Positions 38,916 through 51,764 of a stretch of 64,000 nt of DNA are shown one piece after another. The notes under the pieces were generated by a model, which was not told the origin of the DNA, searched no databases, and saw only the letters and a list, made by a program, of their open reading frames with translations. The position numbers and the translations under genes are program-made. Each line of letters starts with the position of its first letter. Positions within the stretch are counted from its first letter, which is position 1. Source of the DNA: Nitratidesulfovibrio sp. SRB-5 (lineage in GTDB: Bacteria > Desulfobacterota > Desulfovibrionia > Desulfovibrionales > Desulfovibrionaceae); NCBI RefSeq assembly GCF_019931275.1, contig NZ_JAIOTY010000001.1:620001-684000 (forward strand), written 5' to 3'.

Positions 38916-39319
38916 CATCCCCTTTGGGATGCCGTAGCGGGCAGTGCGGGGTCAGATTGAACACAAGGCAAGAGCACGTGCTAATCTTGCTGTAGCATAA
39001 TAGTGAAAAGATTGGTCTTCTTTTTAGGTGTAAGGCGTTAGTGGAAGGTGTAGGTAGTGTATAAGGAAATATAAAGCAAGAATACTTCACAGTCTTACAT
39101 GTCGCGAAGGTTATATGGAGTTAAATTGTCTGAACATAAAGGCAGAAAAAAAAGTTGGTGCTGGACTCTTGGCTGAAAATTGATGGACGTTGGTTTTAGC
39201 CAGTTTCATGTTGGCGTGTTAGAGTAATATCAGATAAACACGCCTTATGGTAGTCGTGACATGTCTCCTGAGGCAGGTTCGTTTTTTGTTACCAACTACA
39301 GATCTTACAGGATGAGGGG
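38916..39319 (+). other. AT-rich leader of the methyltransferase island
   Basis: Base composition falls sharply from about 38980 and stays low to about 40530. No gene is seen before the methyltransferase. No tRNA, integrase or flanking direct repeat was found. Confidence 0.5.
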
Positions 39320-40300
39320 ATGAAAAAAAACCTCGCTGCAATTCACTGGTCAAAAATAGATTGCTCCGCATCAGAGAGGAACTTTTATTGCTTTCCTCCT
39401 ATTCGCGCACGATCTTCACTCAAAATATTTGACGAGTACGATCCGCTGCGAAAAGAATGGTGCGAATATTGGACTGCTGAGAAATATTTAAAAGGCAATA
39501 TTCCGTTTGGTAAGTGTCTAAGCATTTGTTGCGGATTCGGATCAGTTGAACGGACATTGGCTCGACTTGGAATCGCAAATGAGTTTGTAGGGACCGATGT
39601 TGCCCCTGGTGCTATTGCTGAAGCCCAAAAAAGAGCGCATGATGAAAACCTTTTGAACATAAGTTATGTTTGCGAAGATCTGAACACTGTTACACTACCC
39701 CATAACGAGTACAACATTATTTGGGCTAACGGCGCGCTTCATCATATAGAAAATTTGGACAAAGTAATTGAAAATCTCCACAACTCACTTCATCGTGGTG
39801 GATTTCTTGTCGCAAATGAATATGTCGGGCCAAATTACCAACAAATCGGACGCAGGCAAGAAGAAATAATTAATGCCGTTAGACATCTTCTCCCAGATGA
39901 TCTTTGCAATAAAGAAACTATTCATGGATTATCTGTATGGAAAAAAGGTCTTCGGTTTATAAAGAACAAAGTGCTCAAGCTGCCGAAAGGGGAAAAGGCG
40001 TACTTTGGGAAAATTTTTGAGAGACATGATTTGCGATTTTTTGAGAAAACAGACCCTTCCGAATGTGTTAATTCTATAAATGTTATTCCAACACTAAAAA
40101 AATACTTCTCACAAGTCGATGTAAGGTACTTCGACGGTTCAATTGCTTTCTATGCATTTGATGAAAAGTTTTATGCGAATTTTGATGCTAGTAATCCTGA
40201 TCATATGAATTTGCTAAACATTATTTTTGATATAGAGGATAGATTCATAGCCTCCGGTGAAATAGGGCGGGACAATGCCCATATCATTTGCAGAAAATAG
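39320..40300 (+). CDS. Class I SAM-dependent methyltransferase, low-GC
   Basis: A 326-residue protein. The SAM-binding glycine motif is LSICCGFGSVERTLAR (about 68-83), followed by an acidic strand end (FVGTDVAPGAI, Asp about 96) and the post-motif YNIIWANGALHHIENLDK (about 137-154), as in the Methyltransf_11/25 type. The acceptor is unknown; the C-terminal 150 residues are not recognised. Codon use is AT-rich (AAA, ATT, TTT, AAT common), unlike every neighbour, which points to horizontal transfer. AGGATGAGGGG precedes the ATG. Such stand-alone enzymes often modify surface glycans or small molecules; this is inference. Confidence 0.85.
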   Translation: MKKNLAAIHWSKIDCSASERNFYCFPPIRARSSLKIFDEYDPLRKEWCEYWTAEKYLKGNIPFGKCLSICCGFGSVERTLARLGIANEFVGTDVAPGAIAEAQKRAHDENLLNISYVCEDLNTVTLPHNEYNIIWANGALHHIENLDKVIENLHNSLHRGGFLVANEYVGPNYQQIGRRQEEIINAVRHLLPDDLCNKETIHGLSVWKKGLRFIKNKVLKLPKGEKAYFGKIFERHDLRFFEKTDPSECVNSINVIPTLKKYFSQVDVRYFDGSIAFYAFDEKFYANFDASNPDHMNLLNIIFDIEDRFIASGEIGRDNAHIICRK

Positions 40301-40528
40301 CCTCTCTTTTTTGTAAAGTAATATCTAACCAAACCGGACTGATCCATTGTAAAATTTCTTGCGGGATTTGTCTTTAATGTCGTTAAACGTATGGGGAACA
40401 AGTCCTCACCAACGGCATTTGAAACGGCCATCGGCAAGATGCCAAGCTCGCGAGTATGTGCAGTTCGGGCACTCTCTCATGTCCAGACCTGTTTAGCACG
40501 GGTCCGGTTTGTTTAGGTATTACCAAGC

Positions 40529-40567
40529 AAAAAAGGCGCTCCGGAAACGGGGCGCCTTTTCTTTTTT
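40529..40567. terminator. Bidirectional terminator
   Basis: A GGCGCTCCG / CGGGGCGCC stem with AAAAAA on the left and TTTTCTTTTTT on the right, between the methyltransferase (+) and the response regulator (-). The rest of the 40301-40528 gap is AT-rich, without a gene. Confidence 0.88.
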
Positions 40568-40587
40568 AGGTGGCTAGGCCGGGGGAC

Positions 40588-40992
40588 TTACCCCGCCAGA
40601 TGGGCGGCGATGGTGGTCATGAGGTCCTGGCGAGTGATGGGTTTGGTGAGCAGTCCGTTGCAGCCCGCGTCGGCGCAGCGACGCAGGTCCTCGTGTCTGT
40701 CGTGGGCGGTCAGGGCCACGATGGGTACCGGACGGCGGCCCAGCATGCGTTCTTCCTCGCGCATGGCGCGCACGGTGTCCGTGCCGTCCATGTCGGGCAT
40801 CACTACATCCATCAGCACGAGATCCACGGGATGCTCGCGGAAGATGCGCAGTGCCGCGTGGCCGGAATCGGCCTCCATGCAGCGCAGCGGCGTGTCGCGC
40901 AGCAGAAGCAGCAGCAGGGCGCGGTTGGGGGCGGCGTCATCGACAATGAGCACCGTGGCGGGGGGCAGCGTGTGGTCTGTGGCGGTGGTCAT
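40588..40992 (-). CDS. Single-domain response regulator
   Basis: A 134-residue CheY-like receiver with no output domain. It has the acidic pair in LIVDDAAPN (18-19), phospho-acceptor Asp62 in LVLMDVVMPDMDG, the switch Thr in IVALTAHD and the Lys in LLTKPI. The longer frame upstream is rejected because GGAG lies close before this ATG and the family begins here. It likely relays phosphate from a hybrid kinase; no partner is adjacent. Confidence 0.88.
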   Translation of the reverse strand: MTTATDHTLPPATVLIVDDAAPNRALLLLLLRDTPLRCMEADSGHAALRIFREHPVDLVLMDVVMPDMDGTDTVRAMREEERMLGRRPVPIVALTAHDRHEDLRRCADAGCNGLLTKPITRQDLMTTIAAHLAG

Positions 40993-41435
40993 CCAGGACT
41001 CCGGAACGCGGGCCGGTGGTCGGCGCGCTGGTGAGGGGTGCCGGACGGCGTGCGGCGGATTGGCGATGCAGTGGCGGAAGTTGTTCCTCCATGTGTTCTG
41101 CTTAGCCCAAGGATGCCCGTAGCCGCAAGGTGGGGTGAGGTGGCACACCATGTACCTGTCGGGGGCGGGTGCCTGCATCTTCGTGCCCTCGTGCGTTCCG
41201 GTGCGTTCCTGCGTCCCGTGCGCGGCCCTGTGCCTTGTGTGCGGCCCGTATGCGGTCCGGGTGCGGTCCGGGTGCGGTCGTCTGGCGGGCGTTGGCCGCG
41301 GTTCCGTCCGTCCGTGGTTGCCATGCGATTTCACCGCGCGCCTCTTGCGCAGTGGGGGCGGGCGTGGCACATCCGTGCGGTCGGCACGGCCTTCCCCCTC
41401 ATCATCAGCATGCCCGCGCGGCGCAGGAGCAGCAC
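40993..41435. other. Divergent intergenic region, response regulator / purT
   Basis: No gene is seen. A 12-base repeat (GTGCGGTCCGGG, two to three copies at 41246-41280) is the only structure noted. No purine riboswitch or PurR-like box was recognised. Confidence 0.4.
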
Positions 41436-42617
<1,182 letters not shown>

Positions 42618-42652
42618 CCACGGGCGAACGCCGCATCCTGACGCACTGCATG

Positions 42653-42683
42653 CGCCCGCTCCGGGGAACCGGGGCGGGCGTTT
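42653..42683 (+). terminator. Terminator of purT
   Basis: A CGCCCGCTCCGG / CCGGGGCGGGCG stem, four-base loop, then TTTCG, 35 bases after the purT stop. Confidence 0.75.
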
Positions 42684-42759
42684 CGCGTTGTGCGGGGCGG
42701 CTGGGGGTAGCCGGGCGGGGGAGAGGGGCGGCAAGACGGGCGGGCCGGGCTGGACGGGC

Positions 42760-42838
42760 GGAACTGGCAAGACTGGCTGAACTGGCAGACTGGCAGACGG
42801 GCTGAACTGGCGGGGCTGGCGGTACTGGCAACGCTGGA
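42760..42838. repeat. Tandem repeat (ACTGGCAGA type)
   Basis: Eight or more imperfect copies of a nine- to ten-base ACTGGC(A/T)GA unit in the purT-tgt gap. Confidence 0.6.
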
Positions 42839-42959
42839 GAAACAGGCAAGGGCGGGGACGGCTTGGGAACCGGGCCTAGCAAGGCTGCCGCGTGCCGCAC
42901 GGGCATTCGGTGCGCCGCCCCCCTTTTCAAACGTGCAACGCGCCGCTATGGTGCGCGCC

Positions 42960-44150
42960 ATGCCGAACCAGACCGAAATTTCCACCGCCATGGCCCCTGC
43001 CGAAGCTCCGGCCCCCATCCCCGCCGAAACCCCCGGCACCTTCCGCATCCACGCCACCGACGGCGCGGCCCGCACCGGCGTGCTGCACACCGCGCACGGC
43101 CCGGTGCGCACGCCCATCTTCATGCCCGTGGGCACCGTGGGCAGCGTGAAGGCCGTGGCCCCGGACGACCTGGACGCCATCGGGGCCGAGATCATCCTCG
43201 GCAACACCTACCACCTGTACCTGCGCCCTGGCGACGAACTGGTGGCCCGGCGCGGCGGCCTGCACGGCTTCAATGCCTGGAAGAAGCCCATCCTGACCGA
43301 CAGCGGCGGCTTTCAGGTGTTCAGCCTGTCAGCCCTGCGCAAGATCACCGAGCAGGGGGTGGAGTTCCGCTCGCACCTCGACGGGTCCAAACACCTGTTC
43401 ACGCCCGAGAAGGTGGTGTCCATCCAGCGCAACCTGAACTCGGACATCATGATGGTGCTGGACGAGTGCGTGCCCTACGGCGCGGACAAGCCCTACACCG
43501 AAAAGTCGCTGGCCCTTACCACCCGCTGGGCGCAACGCTGCCGCGACGCCTACCCCAGGGGCACGGCGGGCAACCTGCTGTTCGGCATCACCCAGGGCGG
43601 GTTCTTCAAGGACCTGCGCGAACGCTCCATCGGCGAGCTGACGCAGATCGACTTCGACGGTTTTGCGCTGGGCGGGCTTTCGGTGGGCGAATCCAAGCCG
43701 GAAATGATGGACATCCTGTACCACAGCGCGCCCCTGCTGCCCGCGGACAAGCCGCGCTACCTGATGGGCGTGGGCACCCCGCTGGACATCATCAACGGCA
43801 TTGCCGCCGGGGTGGACATGTTCGACTGCGTGCTGCCCACCCGCAACGCGCGCAACGGTACGCTGTACACCTCGCTCGGCAAGATCAACATCAAGCGCAA
43901 GGAATTCGCCGAGGACGACGGCCCGCTGGACCCGGCGTGCAACTGCTACGCCTGCCGCACCTTCTCGCGCGCCTACCTGCGCCACCTGTACGTGGCCAAG
44001 GAACTGCTGGCCTTCCGCCTGAACTCGGTGCACAACCTGACCTACTTCCTGGACGTGGTGCGCGGTGCGCGCGCGGCCATCGCCGAGGGGCGCTTTGCCG
44101 CGTACAAGGCGGGGTTCGAGGCGATCTACCCCGAAGAAGTGGTGGCGTAG
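42960..44150 (+). CDS. tgt: Queuine tRNA-ribosyltransferase
   Basis: A 396-residue enzyme that exchanges guanine-34 in GU(N) anticodons for preQ1 during queuosine synthesis. The catalytic-base region is [14 protein letters not shown] (about 110-123). The nucleophile Asp is in [14 protein letters not shown] (about 288), and the zinc site CNCYACRTF with a downstream His (LRHL) follows. The start is uncertain: the Met at 42960 gives about 25 residues before the conserved [13 protein letters not shown]; Met codons at 42948 and a GTG at 42933 are alternatives, and no clear Shine-Dalgarno decides. A palindromic element begins directly at the stop codon. Confidence 0.95.
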   Translation: MPNQTEISTAMAPAEAPAPIPAETPGTFRIHATDGAARTGVLHTAHGPVRTPIFMPVGTVGSVKAVAPDDLDAIGAEIILGNTYHLYLRPGDELVARRGGLHGFNAWKKPILTDSGGFQVFSLSALRKITEQGVEFRSHLDGSKHLFTPEKVVSIQRNLNSDIMMVLDECVPYGADKPYTEKSLALTTRWAQRCRDAYPRGTAGNLLFGITQGGFFKDLRERSIGELTQIDFDGFALGGLSVGESKPEMMDILYHSAPLLPADKPRYLMGVGTPLDIINGIAAGVDMFDCVLPTRNARNGTLYTSLGKINIKRKEFAEDDGPLDPACNCYACRTFSRAYLRHLYVAKELLAFRLNSVHNLTYFLDVVRGARAAIAEGRFAAYKAGFEAIYPEEVVA

Positions 44151-44291
44151 GGACAGGTTACGAATGGTCTTTTCGTCCGTTGCGGTCCTCGTCCGCGAGG
44201 CTCGAAGACTCGCCAACGGCTGAGGCATGCGCCCTCATGGCAGGCTCGTTTTCCTTGCCGACGAACGAGAATCCTGATTCGGAAACAGCCC
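44151..44291. repeat. Palindromic intergenic element behind tgt
   Basis: Starts at the base after the tgt stop (GGACAGGTTACGAAT) and ends with the imperfect inverse (ATTCGGAAACAGCC). The interior matches the tadB-tadC element over blocks such as CTCGTTTTCCTTGCC and CTTTTCG(T/C)CCGTTG. The remaining bases to 44497 show no gene. Confidence 0.75.
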
Positions 44292-44497
44292 ACAGGGACG
44301 CAGTCCGCGCCGAATCGACCGGCCTGGCTGCCGGACAGCGTGCCTGCCCTGACGGGCAGGGCCCGCCAGTTGTCCGCCCTGACCAGCCGGATTGCCCGCA
44401 ATGACACAAATGACATGGGGCCGTCACGACAGCGTGGCGGCCCCATTCGTTTCTGCGTGCGGGTGCCAATCTGGCGCGGATGCGCCCGTTCGTTTGC

Positions 44498-46594
44498 TCA
44501 GGCCGCGTCCTGCCCGTTTCCGGCAGGGCCATTACCGCCCGTGCCGTCAGGGGATTCCGCGCGGGCGGGCCTGGCCTGCTGGGCGCATACCCGGTTGCGG
44601 CCCTCTTCCTTGGCGCGCATCAACATGTGGTCGGCCCGGCGGATCAGGTCGTCCAGCGAATCGTTGGCCCCCCGGTATTCCGCCGCGCCCACGCTGACGG
44701 TGCACCCCACCCACACGTCGCGCACGGCCACCGGGGCGTCCTCCACGGCGGCGCGGATGCGTTCCGCCGTGCGCAGGGCGCGTTCCTGCGCCGTTTCCGG
44801 CAGCAGCACGCCGAATTCCTCGCCCCCCAGGCGCCCGATAAGGTCGTTTTCTCGCAGGGACAGGCCCATCACGTCGGTGATGTGGCGCAGCACCATGTCG
44901 CCCGCCTCGTGCCCCCAGGTGTCGTTGATGGACTTGAAGTGGTCGGCATCCAGCAGCAGCACGGAAAGCGGGCGGCCATAGCGTTGGGCGCGCGCCGCCT
45001 CGTCCTCCAGCCGGGCCATGAAATGGCGGCGGTTTGCCACGCCGGTCAGTTCGTCGGTGGTGGCCAGTTGTTCCAGGCGCAGGGTGTCTTCCACCTGGTC
45101 GGTCACGTCCAGGAAAAAGCTTTCCACTTCCGGCGCTTCCGGCGTGCCGGTGCGCCGGGCGTACAGCGACACCCAGATGGCCTCGCCGCCGCGCCGGTAC
45201 CAGCGCAGCCGCAGCCCGGTCACCACCTCTCCGGCGGTCAGGTCGTCCAGCATGGCCTGGCGGTCCACAGGTTCGGCGTACAGGGGGATGACGGAATCAT
45301 CCAGCACTGCGCGGGCGTGGGCCACGTCGCGAAAACCCAGCAGGGCCGCGCCGTGCTGGTTCAGCACGTTGATGGTGCCGTCCCAGGCGGTGCGAAAGAT
45401 GCCGATGGGCGCGTTTTCCACCAGTTCGCGGTGCTGGCGTTCGGCATCGCGCAGGGCGGCTTCCGCGTCGCGGCGGGCCGTGACCAGTTCGTTCAGGTGG
45501 CGGTTCAACGCGCCGAATTCGTCACGCCCGGTGAACAGGTTGCGCACGGTGAAGTCGCCGCGCGCAACGCTGCGCATGTATTCGGCAAGCTGGCCCACCC
45601 GACCGGACGCCCCCGCCGTTGCCACCGCGAACAGCACGGCAAACAGGAGGAGCGTGCCGCCGATGGCAAGGATGGTGCCGTAGCGGATGGGGGCCACGGC
45701 GCGCAGCAGTTCTTCCTGCGGCACCAGCAGCACCAGCCGCCAGCCAGGGCCGGGCACCGCGCGCACGGCTGTCAGCACCTGTTCGCCGTCCACGTGCAGG
45801 TAGGTGGCGCCGTTGCCCGCATTGTCGCCTATGGTGCCGCCGATGGCCCTGTCCGTCCCGTGTGCGGCATAGGTGCCGCGCGCCAGGTTGCGCAGGGGGG
45901 TGGTGTCCACGCGGTCGGCCAGCGCGGCTCCGAGCCCGGTGGCGGTGACGGGGTGCCCATTGGCGGTAAGCACCAGCAGCCCGCTGCCCGAGGGCAGGGC
46001 CACGCCGGAAAGGATGTTCCGCAGTCCGTCGGTGGTGATGTCCAGGCCAAGCACTCCCAGCGGCTTGCCGCCCGCCGGATCGTCCACCGTGGCCACGGTG
46101 CTGACCACGGTCTTGCCGGTGATGAATTCGGTGTACGGGTCGGACCAGCCCACCACGCCGGGGTGTTCCATGGCCCTGCGGAACCACGGACGCGTCCTGG
46201 CGTCGAAGTCGGGTGGCAAATCGCGCGGGGGCTGGATGGCGTGGACCCGCCCGGACATGTCCGCGAAGTAGACGAAGTAGGCTTCGGGCCGTTGCCGCAG
46301 GAAGCTGGCCCAACTGGCCATCAGCCCCTGATGGTCGTAGGGCCGCCCGGAAAGGCAGGCCACCACGCGCGGATCCTGGCGCAGGCTGGCCACGGCGCGG
46401 GCGTATTCACCGGCGTACTGGCTGACGATGGCGTTGGCCAGGGTGTCCGCCTGAAGGGCCATGGCCGATTCTGCCCCGTGCAGCATGATGTTTTTGGCGC
46501 GTACGTAGGAAAACGTCCCGAGCGCGACCAGCGCTAGGGACGAAAGGATGGCAAGAAGCAGCAACAGGCGTTGCCGTAAGGGGATGACCCGCAT
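44498..46594 (-). CDS. dCache-HAMP-PAS diguanylate cyclase
   Basis: A 698-residue membrane signalling protein. One N-terminal helix (about 8-28), a periplasmic double-Cache domain (about 40-285, with PWFRRAMEHPGVVGWSDPY and LGLDITTDGLRN), a second helix (about 305-325), HAMP (about 328-380), PAS with PAC motif (about 395-515) and GGDEF (about 525-680). The active site is RLGGEEFG and the inhibitory RxxD site (REND) lies five residues before it, so it should make cyclic di-GMP with product feedback. dCache domains usually bind small organic molecules; the ligand here is unknown. There is no EAL domain. It is monocistronic by position. Confidence 0.93.
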   Translation of the reverse strand: MRVIPLRQRLLLLLAILSSLALVALGTFSYVRAKNIMLHGAESAMALQADTLANAIVSQYAGEYARAVASLRQDPRVVACLSGRPYDHQGLMASWASFLRQRPEAYFVYFADMSGRVHAIQPPRDLPPDFDARTRPWFRRAMEHPGVVGWSDPYTEFITGKTVVSTVATVDDPAGGKPLGVLGLDITTDGLRNILSGVALPSGSGLLVLTANGHPVTATGLGAALADRVDTTPLRNLARGTYAAHGTDRAIGGTIGDNAGNGATYLHVDGEQVLTAVRAVPGPGWRLVLLVPQEELLRAVAPIRYGTILAIGGTLLLFAVLFAVATAGASGRVGQLAEYMRSVARGDFTVRNLFTGRDEFGALNRHLNELVTARRDAEAALRDAERQHRELVENAPIGIFRTAWDGTINVLNQHGAALLGFRDVAHARAVLDDSVIPLYAEPVDRQAMLDDLTAGEVVTGLRLRWYRRGGEAIWVSLYARRTGTPEAPEVESFFLDVTDQVEDTLRLEQLATTDELTGVANRRHFMARLEDEAARAQRYGRPLSVLLLDADHFKSINDTWGHEAGDMVLRHITDVMGLSLRENDLIGRLGGEEFGVLLPETAQERALRTAERIRAAVEDAPVAVRDVWVGCTVSVGAAEYRGANDSLDDLIRRADHMLMRAKEEGRNRVCAQQARPARAESPDGTGGNGPAGNGQDAA

Positions 46595-47177
46595 GTCGGT
46601 CCTCGCGCCGGAGGAAAGGGCGCATGGTCAGTAGCGCACGGTCGGGGCATGGTCGGGGCATGATCGAACGTTGCGGAAACCTACAGGATGCGGCGCCGTG
46701 CCGCAAGCATTCCGCAATGGTGGCTGCCGATTGGCGGGCGCGCCGCGCCGTGGCTTGGGCGTTCGTTGCCGTTGCTCCGGGTTTGCATTTTTCGCGTCGC
46801 CTCTTTCCTGTCAGGCACCATTCGCAACGCGCCGCCCGTCCTTGCGCTGTCCGTTCTTGCGCCGTCCGCCCTTGCGCCGTCCGTCCGGTCGGCCCTGTCC
46901 CCGTCTTCATCTGCCGCCCTTCCTCTTGACGGGCCGTGTTGCGGTCCTTTTCTTTTCTTGCAGCCACGTTGCCCGCATGGCGCGAGTCTGATAGGGCATG
47001 GGTAAGGTCGGGTATCTCCATGCGCCTGCTGCCGCGAGCCATGTATCCCTGGCCAGTGCGCGCCGTCGGGAGGGGATGGGGCGTCCGCGCGGCGGACGGC
47101 CCGCGCCGGGGCCGTGCACCGTCACGGTCGTTCACCGCCCGCGACACCACGGGGCAAAGGGGCAAGGGGGATATGCC
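46595..47177. other. Divergent intergenic region
   Basis: About 580 bases between the cyclase start and the thioredoxin-fold gene, without a supported gene. It contains a tandem repeat at 46836-46890. Promoters for both genes are expected but not identified. Confidence 0.4.
46836..46890. repeat. Fifteen-base tandem repeat (CCGCCCTTGCGCCGT type)
   Basis: Three to four imperfect copies of a 14-15 base unit, CCG(T/C)(C/T)CTTGCGC(C/T)GT. Confidence 0.6.
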
Positions 47178-49580
<2,403 letters not shown>

Positions 49581-49734
49581 GGCGGCGGCATTGTCCATGG
49601 ATGGCGTGGGTTGCCGGGCCATCGCGGGGGAACCGGGAGCAGTATGCGCTGGTCAGTCTGTGCGTGCGCGTGGAGCGCATGAGGGTGAGGGGAAGGCGCG
49701 CGAGGGCGGGGCGGGTTGTAACGGGCAGTTGCGT

Positions 49735-49800
49735 ATCCCTGAGAAATAGGCGTGGACTGTTTGTGTGAACGGTATGTTTCGCTTGTGATATTGGTATGTT
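49735..49800 (+). promoter_or_regulatory. AT-rich patch, possible riboswitch promoter
   Basis: The only AT-rich stretch before the glycine riboswitch, with TTGTGT and TGATAT hexamers about 19 bases apart. The spacing is longer than ideal, so it is offered as the likely promoter region only. Confidence 0.3.
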
Positions 49801-49867
49801 GCGACAGAGCTTGCGTTTCCCCCGGCAACCGGATACACCCCCATTCACGCTTGGTTTCGGATGACGA

Positions 49868-50051
49868 CAGCAGGAGAGACCCCAGCCGGCGGCAAACGGC
49901 ATGGGGCGCCGACGAAGTGAATCTTTCAGGCGAAAGGACTGCTGCCCGACGAACCTCTGGAGAGCCTCCATCCGTGGAGCACCGAAGGAGCAAACCGCCC
50001 GTGTCCTCGCAGGGAACCGGGGCGGCGAAACTCTCAGGTAAAAGGACAGAG
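49868..50051 (+). ncRNA. Tandem glycine riboswitch without a downstream gene
   Basis: Two adjacent aptamers. The first (49868-49944) is closed by CAGCAG/CTGCTG and contains GGAGAG, CGCCGACGAAG and CTTTCAGGCGAAAGGAC. The second (49955-50051) contains GGAGAGCCTCC, GCACCGAAGGAGCAAACC and CTCTCAGGTAAAAGGACAGAG (quoted as CTCTCAGGTAAAAGGAC plus AGAG). These are the conserved cores of the cooperative glycine riboswitch, with the usual short linker. In known cases it controls glycine cleavage genes or a sodium:alanine/glycine symporter. Here the next 640 bases on this strand encode nothing recognisable and the next gene is on the other strand. Confidence 0.93.
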
Positions 50052-50187
50052 TGCCACGCGTGACTCCGGCAGGCATGCGCCCGCCGCGCCCCGTGCGCGG
50101 CGGCTCCCGCCCGCGACCCGGCTGGCTGGCCGATCTTTTGCGATCGTGCCCATGCCGGGGTGCCGCCGGAACCCACCGTGCCCCCCA

Positions 50188-50213
50188 GGCAGGCCCGCTT
50201 CGCGCGGGCTGCC
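50188..50213 (+). terminator. Hairpin downstream of the glycine riboswitch
   Basis: GGCA-G-GCCCGC / GCGGGC-TGCC, a ten-base-pair stem with one bulge, about 135 bases after the second aptamer. No U-run follows. It could be a remnant of the expression platform or an ordinary stop signal. Confidence 0.35.
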
Positions 50214-50363
50214 GTCCTCCGCTTCCACACCGGCTTTCCCGGCAGGCGAATCCGCCATGCTTTCCGACACCCTGGTGCCCGTACACCCGTGTTGGAAACG
50301 TGCGCATTCGTTCCGCCGCATGGGGTCGTCACAAATGCGTGCCGGAACCTTGCGTGGCGGAAC

Positions 50364-50398
50364 GTGCGCGCGGCGGCCCAACTGCCGCCGCGCGGCAC
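50364..50398. repeat. Strong isolated hairpin
   Basis: GTGC-GCGCGGCGGC / GCCGCCGCGC-GGCAC, 14 base pairs with one bulge and a six-base loop, inside the gene-free stretch after the riboswitch. Confidence 0.45.
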
Positions 50399-50539
50399 GA
50401 CCGCAATGCGAAGTTGGCAACGCCCTGTCTCCTGGGCGAGTCATGTGGTCGCAGGCCGGAGGGGCGGTCCCTTCGGCCTGTCGCCGTTTCTGGGCCTGTC
50501 GGGCTACGGTCCTTTGGCCCCCCTGTCTTCCGACCCGAA

Positions 50540-50660
50540 GGGCGGGCTTGCGGGCCTTGCCCCATCCATAAGGCTCGCGCGGCGCGCTTGCCGACGGCCG
50601 CGGCATATTCCCTTCATGAAAGACAGTTCTTCCTCTCCAGAGAACAGAAATCCACATGGC
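50540..50660. repeat. Palindromic intergenic element family, divergent copy
   Basis: CATCCATAAGGCTCGCGCGG, TTGCCGACGG and GTTCTTCCTCTCCAGAGAAC align with the livF copy in the same orientation. It ends just before the DUF2459-type gene stop at 50694. No clear terminal inverted repeats were seen. Confidence 0.5.
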
Positions 50661-50693
50661 CCGGAAAGGCGCCGGGAGAACTGGCGCAGTCCG

Positions 50694-51764
50694 TCAGCGT
50701 TCCGTGGCGGGCAGGTGATGCAGCACGAAGTGGGGCAGGGGCGTCCACACCGGGGTGCGCGCCCCGGTTGCGGCCAGCGCGTCGGCTGCCCAGGTGTTGC
50801 AGGTGCGCAGGGGGCTGAAGCGCCCGGTGGCTTCGAAAAACAGGCTGCCAGGCCCGTAGCCCGCGCCGCCGTTTTCCGGCGTGGCCGGAATGCGCATGGG
50901 GCGCCCAGCGGCATCGCGGCGCAGGCTGGCCGCCACGAAGGCCACAAGGTTCCGGTAGCCCTGCCGTGACAGGTGCAGGATGCGGGTATCCGCATCGGGC
51001 AACGGCGGGCCGGGCATTACCTCCACGTGCAGGGCGGCGGGCGCCAGGGCCAGCGCACGCAGGGCCACGCCGGGGCGCATCTGGTCCCAAGTGGGCGTGG
51101 CCAGGTAGAATTCCCGCGCGCCCCAGCCTATCGCCAGGTAGGCGTTGTCCGGCAGGGCAGTCAGGGCTGTCAGTGCTGTCAGTGCGGTAGGGCCGCTCCT
51201 TTGGCTGCCCGGTCCGCCACCGGTCCCGCCGCCTGACGCATTCCCCGGTCCGTTGCCCGTCCCGCCGTTCTTCCCCGGCGCGTCCAGAAGCCCCGGCACG
51301 TCCGGCAGTCCCAGCACGTCCGCCAACCCCGGTTCTCCTTCCACTCGTGCGGGCAGCACGATGTCCGCATGCACCCCGTTGCTGATCACATGGATGGTCA
51401 CTGGCGGGGCTTCGCGCGTTGCGGCGTCCGCCATCCCCGCGTTTTCTCCGCCCGGCGTGCCCTGCGCGTCCGGTGCACCGGGCGCATCGGGCGCACCGGG
51501 CGCACCGGGCGCGAGCGGTATGGCGGGCGCAGGCGTGTCGTTCCGCTGGTCCGTGGCGTTGGGTGCCGTCCTCACGGGCTGGCAGCATGCGGGCAAGGGC
51601 ACTCCATCAGTCGGGCGCGGCATGCTGCCCAGCACGGCCACGGCCAGCAGGTATCCCAGCGGCAACAGGGCCAGGCCGCGCAATGCCCATGTCAGGGTAC
51701 GAAGCAGGGTACGGCGCAGGGGCGGTTGCGGCGGCTGGCCGGGATGCGGCGTGCGGGACGGCAT
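50694..51764 (-). CDS. DUF2459-type membrane-anchored protein with Pro/Gly linkers
   Basis: A 356-residue protein. A basic N-terminus and one membrane helix (LALLPLGYLLAVAVLGSM, about 32-49) precede a periplasmic part. Motifs fit the DUF2459/TIGR02117 family: VTIHVISNGVHADIVLPA (about 122), LAIGWGAREFYLATPTW (about 210) and NTWAADALAATG near the end, a pattern reminiscent of papain-like hydrolases although activity is not shown. Two low-complexity insertions are unusual: an APGAPGAPDAPGAPDAQG run (about 85-105) and a Gly/Asn/Ser-rich stretch (about 165-190). It is monocistronic by position. Confidence 0.82.
   Translation of the reverse strand: MPSRTPHPGQPPQPPLRRTLLRTLTWALRGLALLPLGYLLAVAVLGSMPRPTDGVPLPACCQPVRTAPNATDQRNDTPAPAIPLAPGAPGAPDAPGAPDAQGTPGGENAGMADAATREAPPVTIHVISNGVHADIVLPARVEGEPGLADVLGLPDVPGLLDAPGKNGGTGNGPGNASGGGTGGGPGSQRSGPTALTALTALTALPDNAYLAIGWGAREFYLATPTWDQMRPGVALRALALAPAALHVEVMPGPPLPDADTRILHLSRQGYRNLVAFVAASLRRDAAGRPMRIPATPENGGAGYGPGSLFFEATGRFSPLRTCNTWAADALAATGARTPVWTPLPHFVLHHLPATER

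Noticed and set aside
38761-39090. Small minus-strand coding gene ending RTLIVLDRNAKAV
   Set aside because: The frame is the translation of the dispersed palindromic element and is not conserved as a protein among the copies.
38980-40530. Prophage or integrative element around the methyltransferase
   Set aside because: No integrase, attachment-site repeat or phage gene is present; only composition differs.
50051-50818. Open frame directly behind the glycine riboswitch as the controlled gene
   Set aside because: The product is Arg/Pro/Cys-rich without any membrane segment or motif, and the frame runs into the antisense of the DUF2459-type gene.
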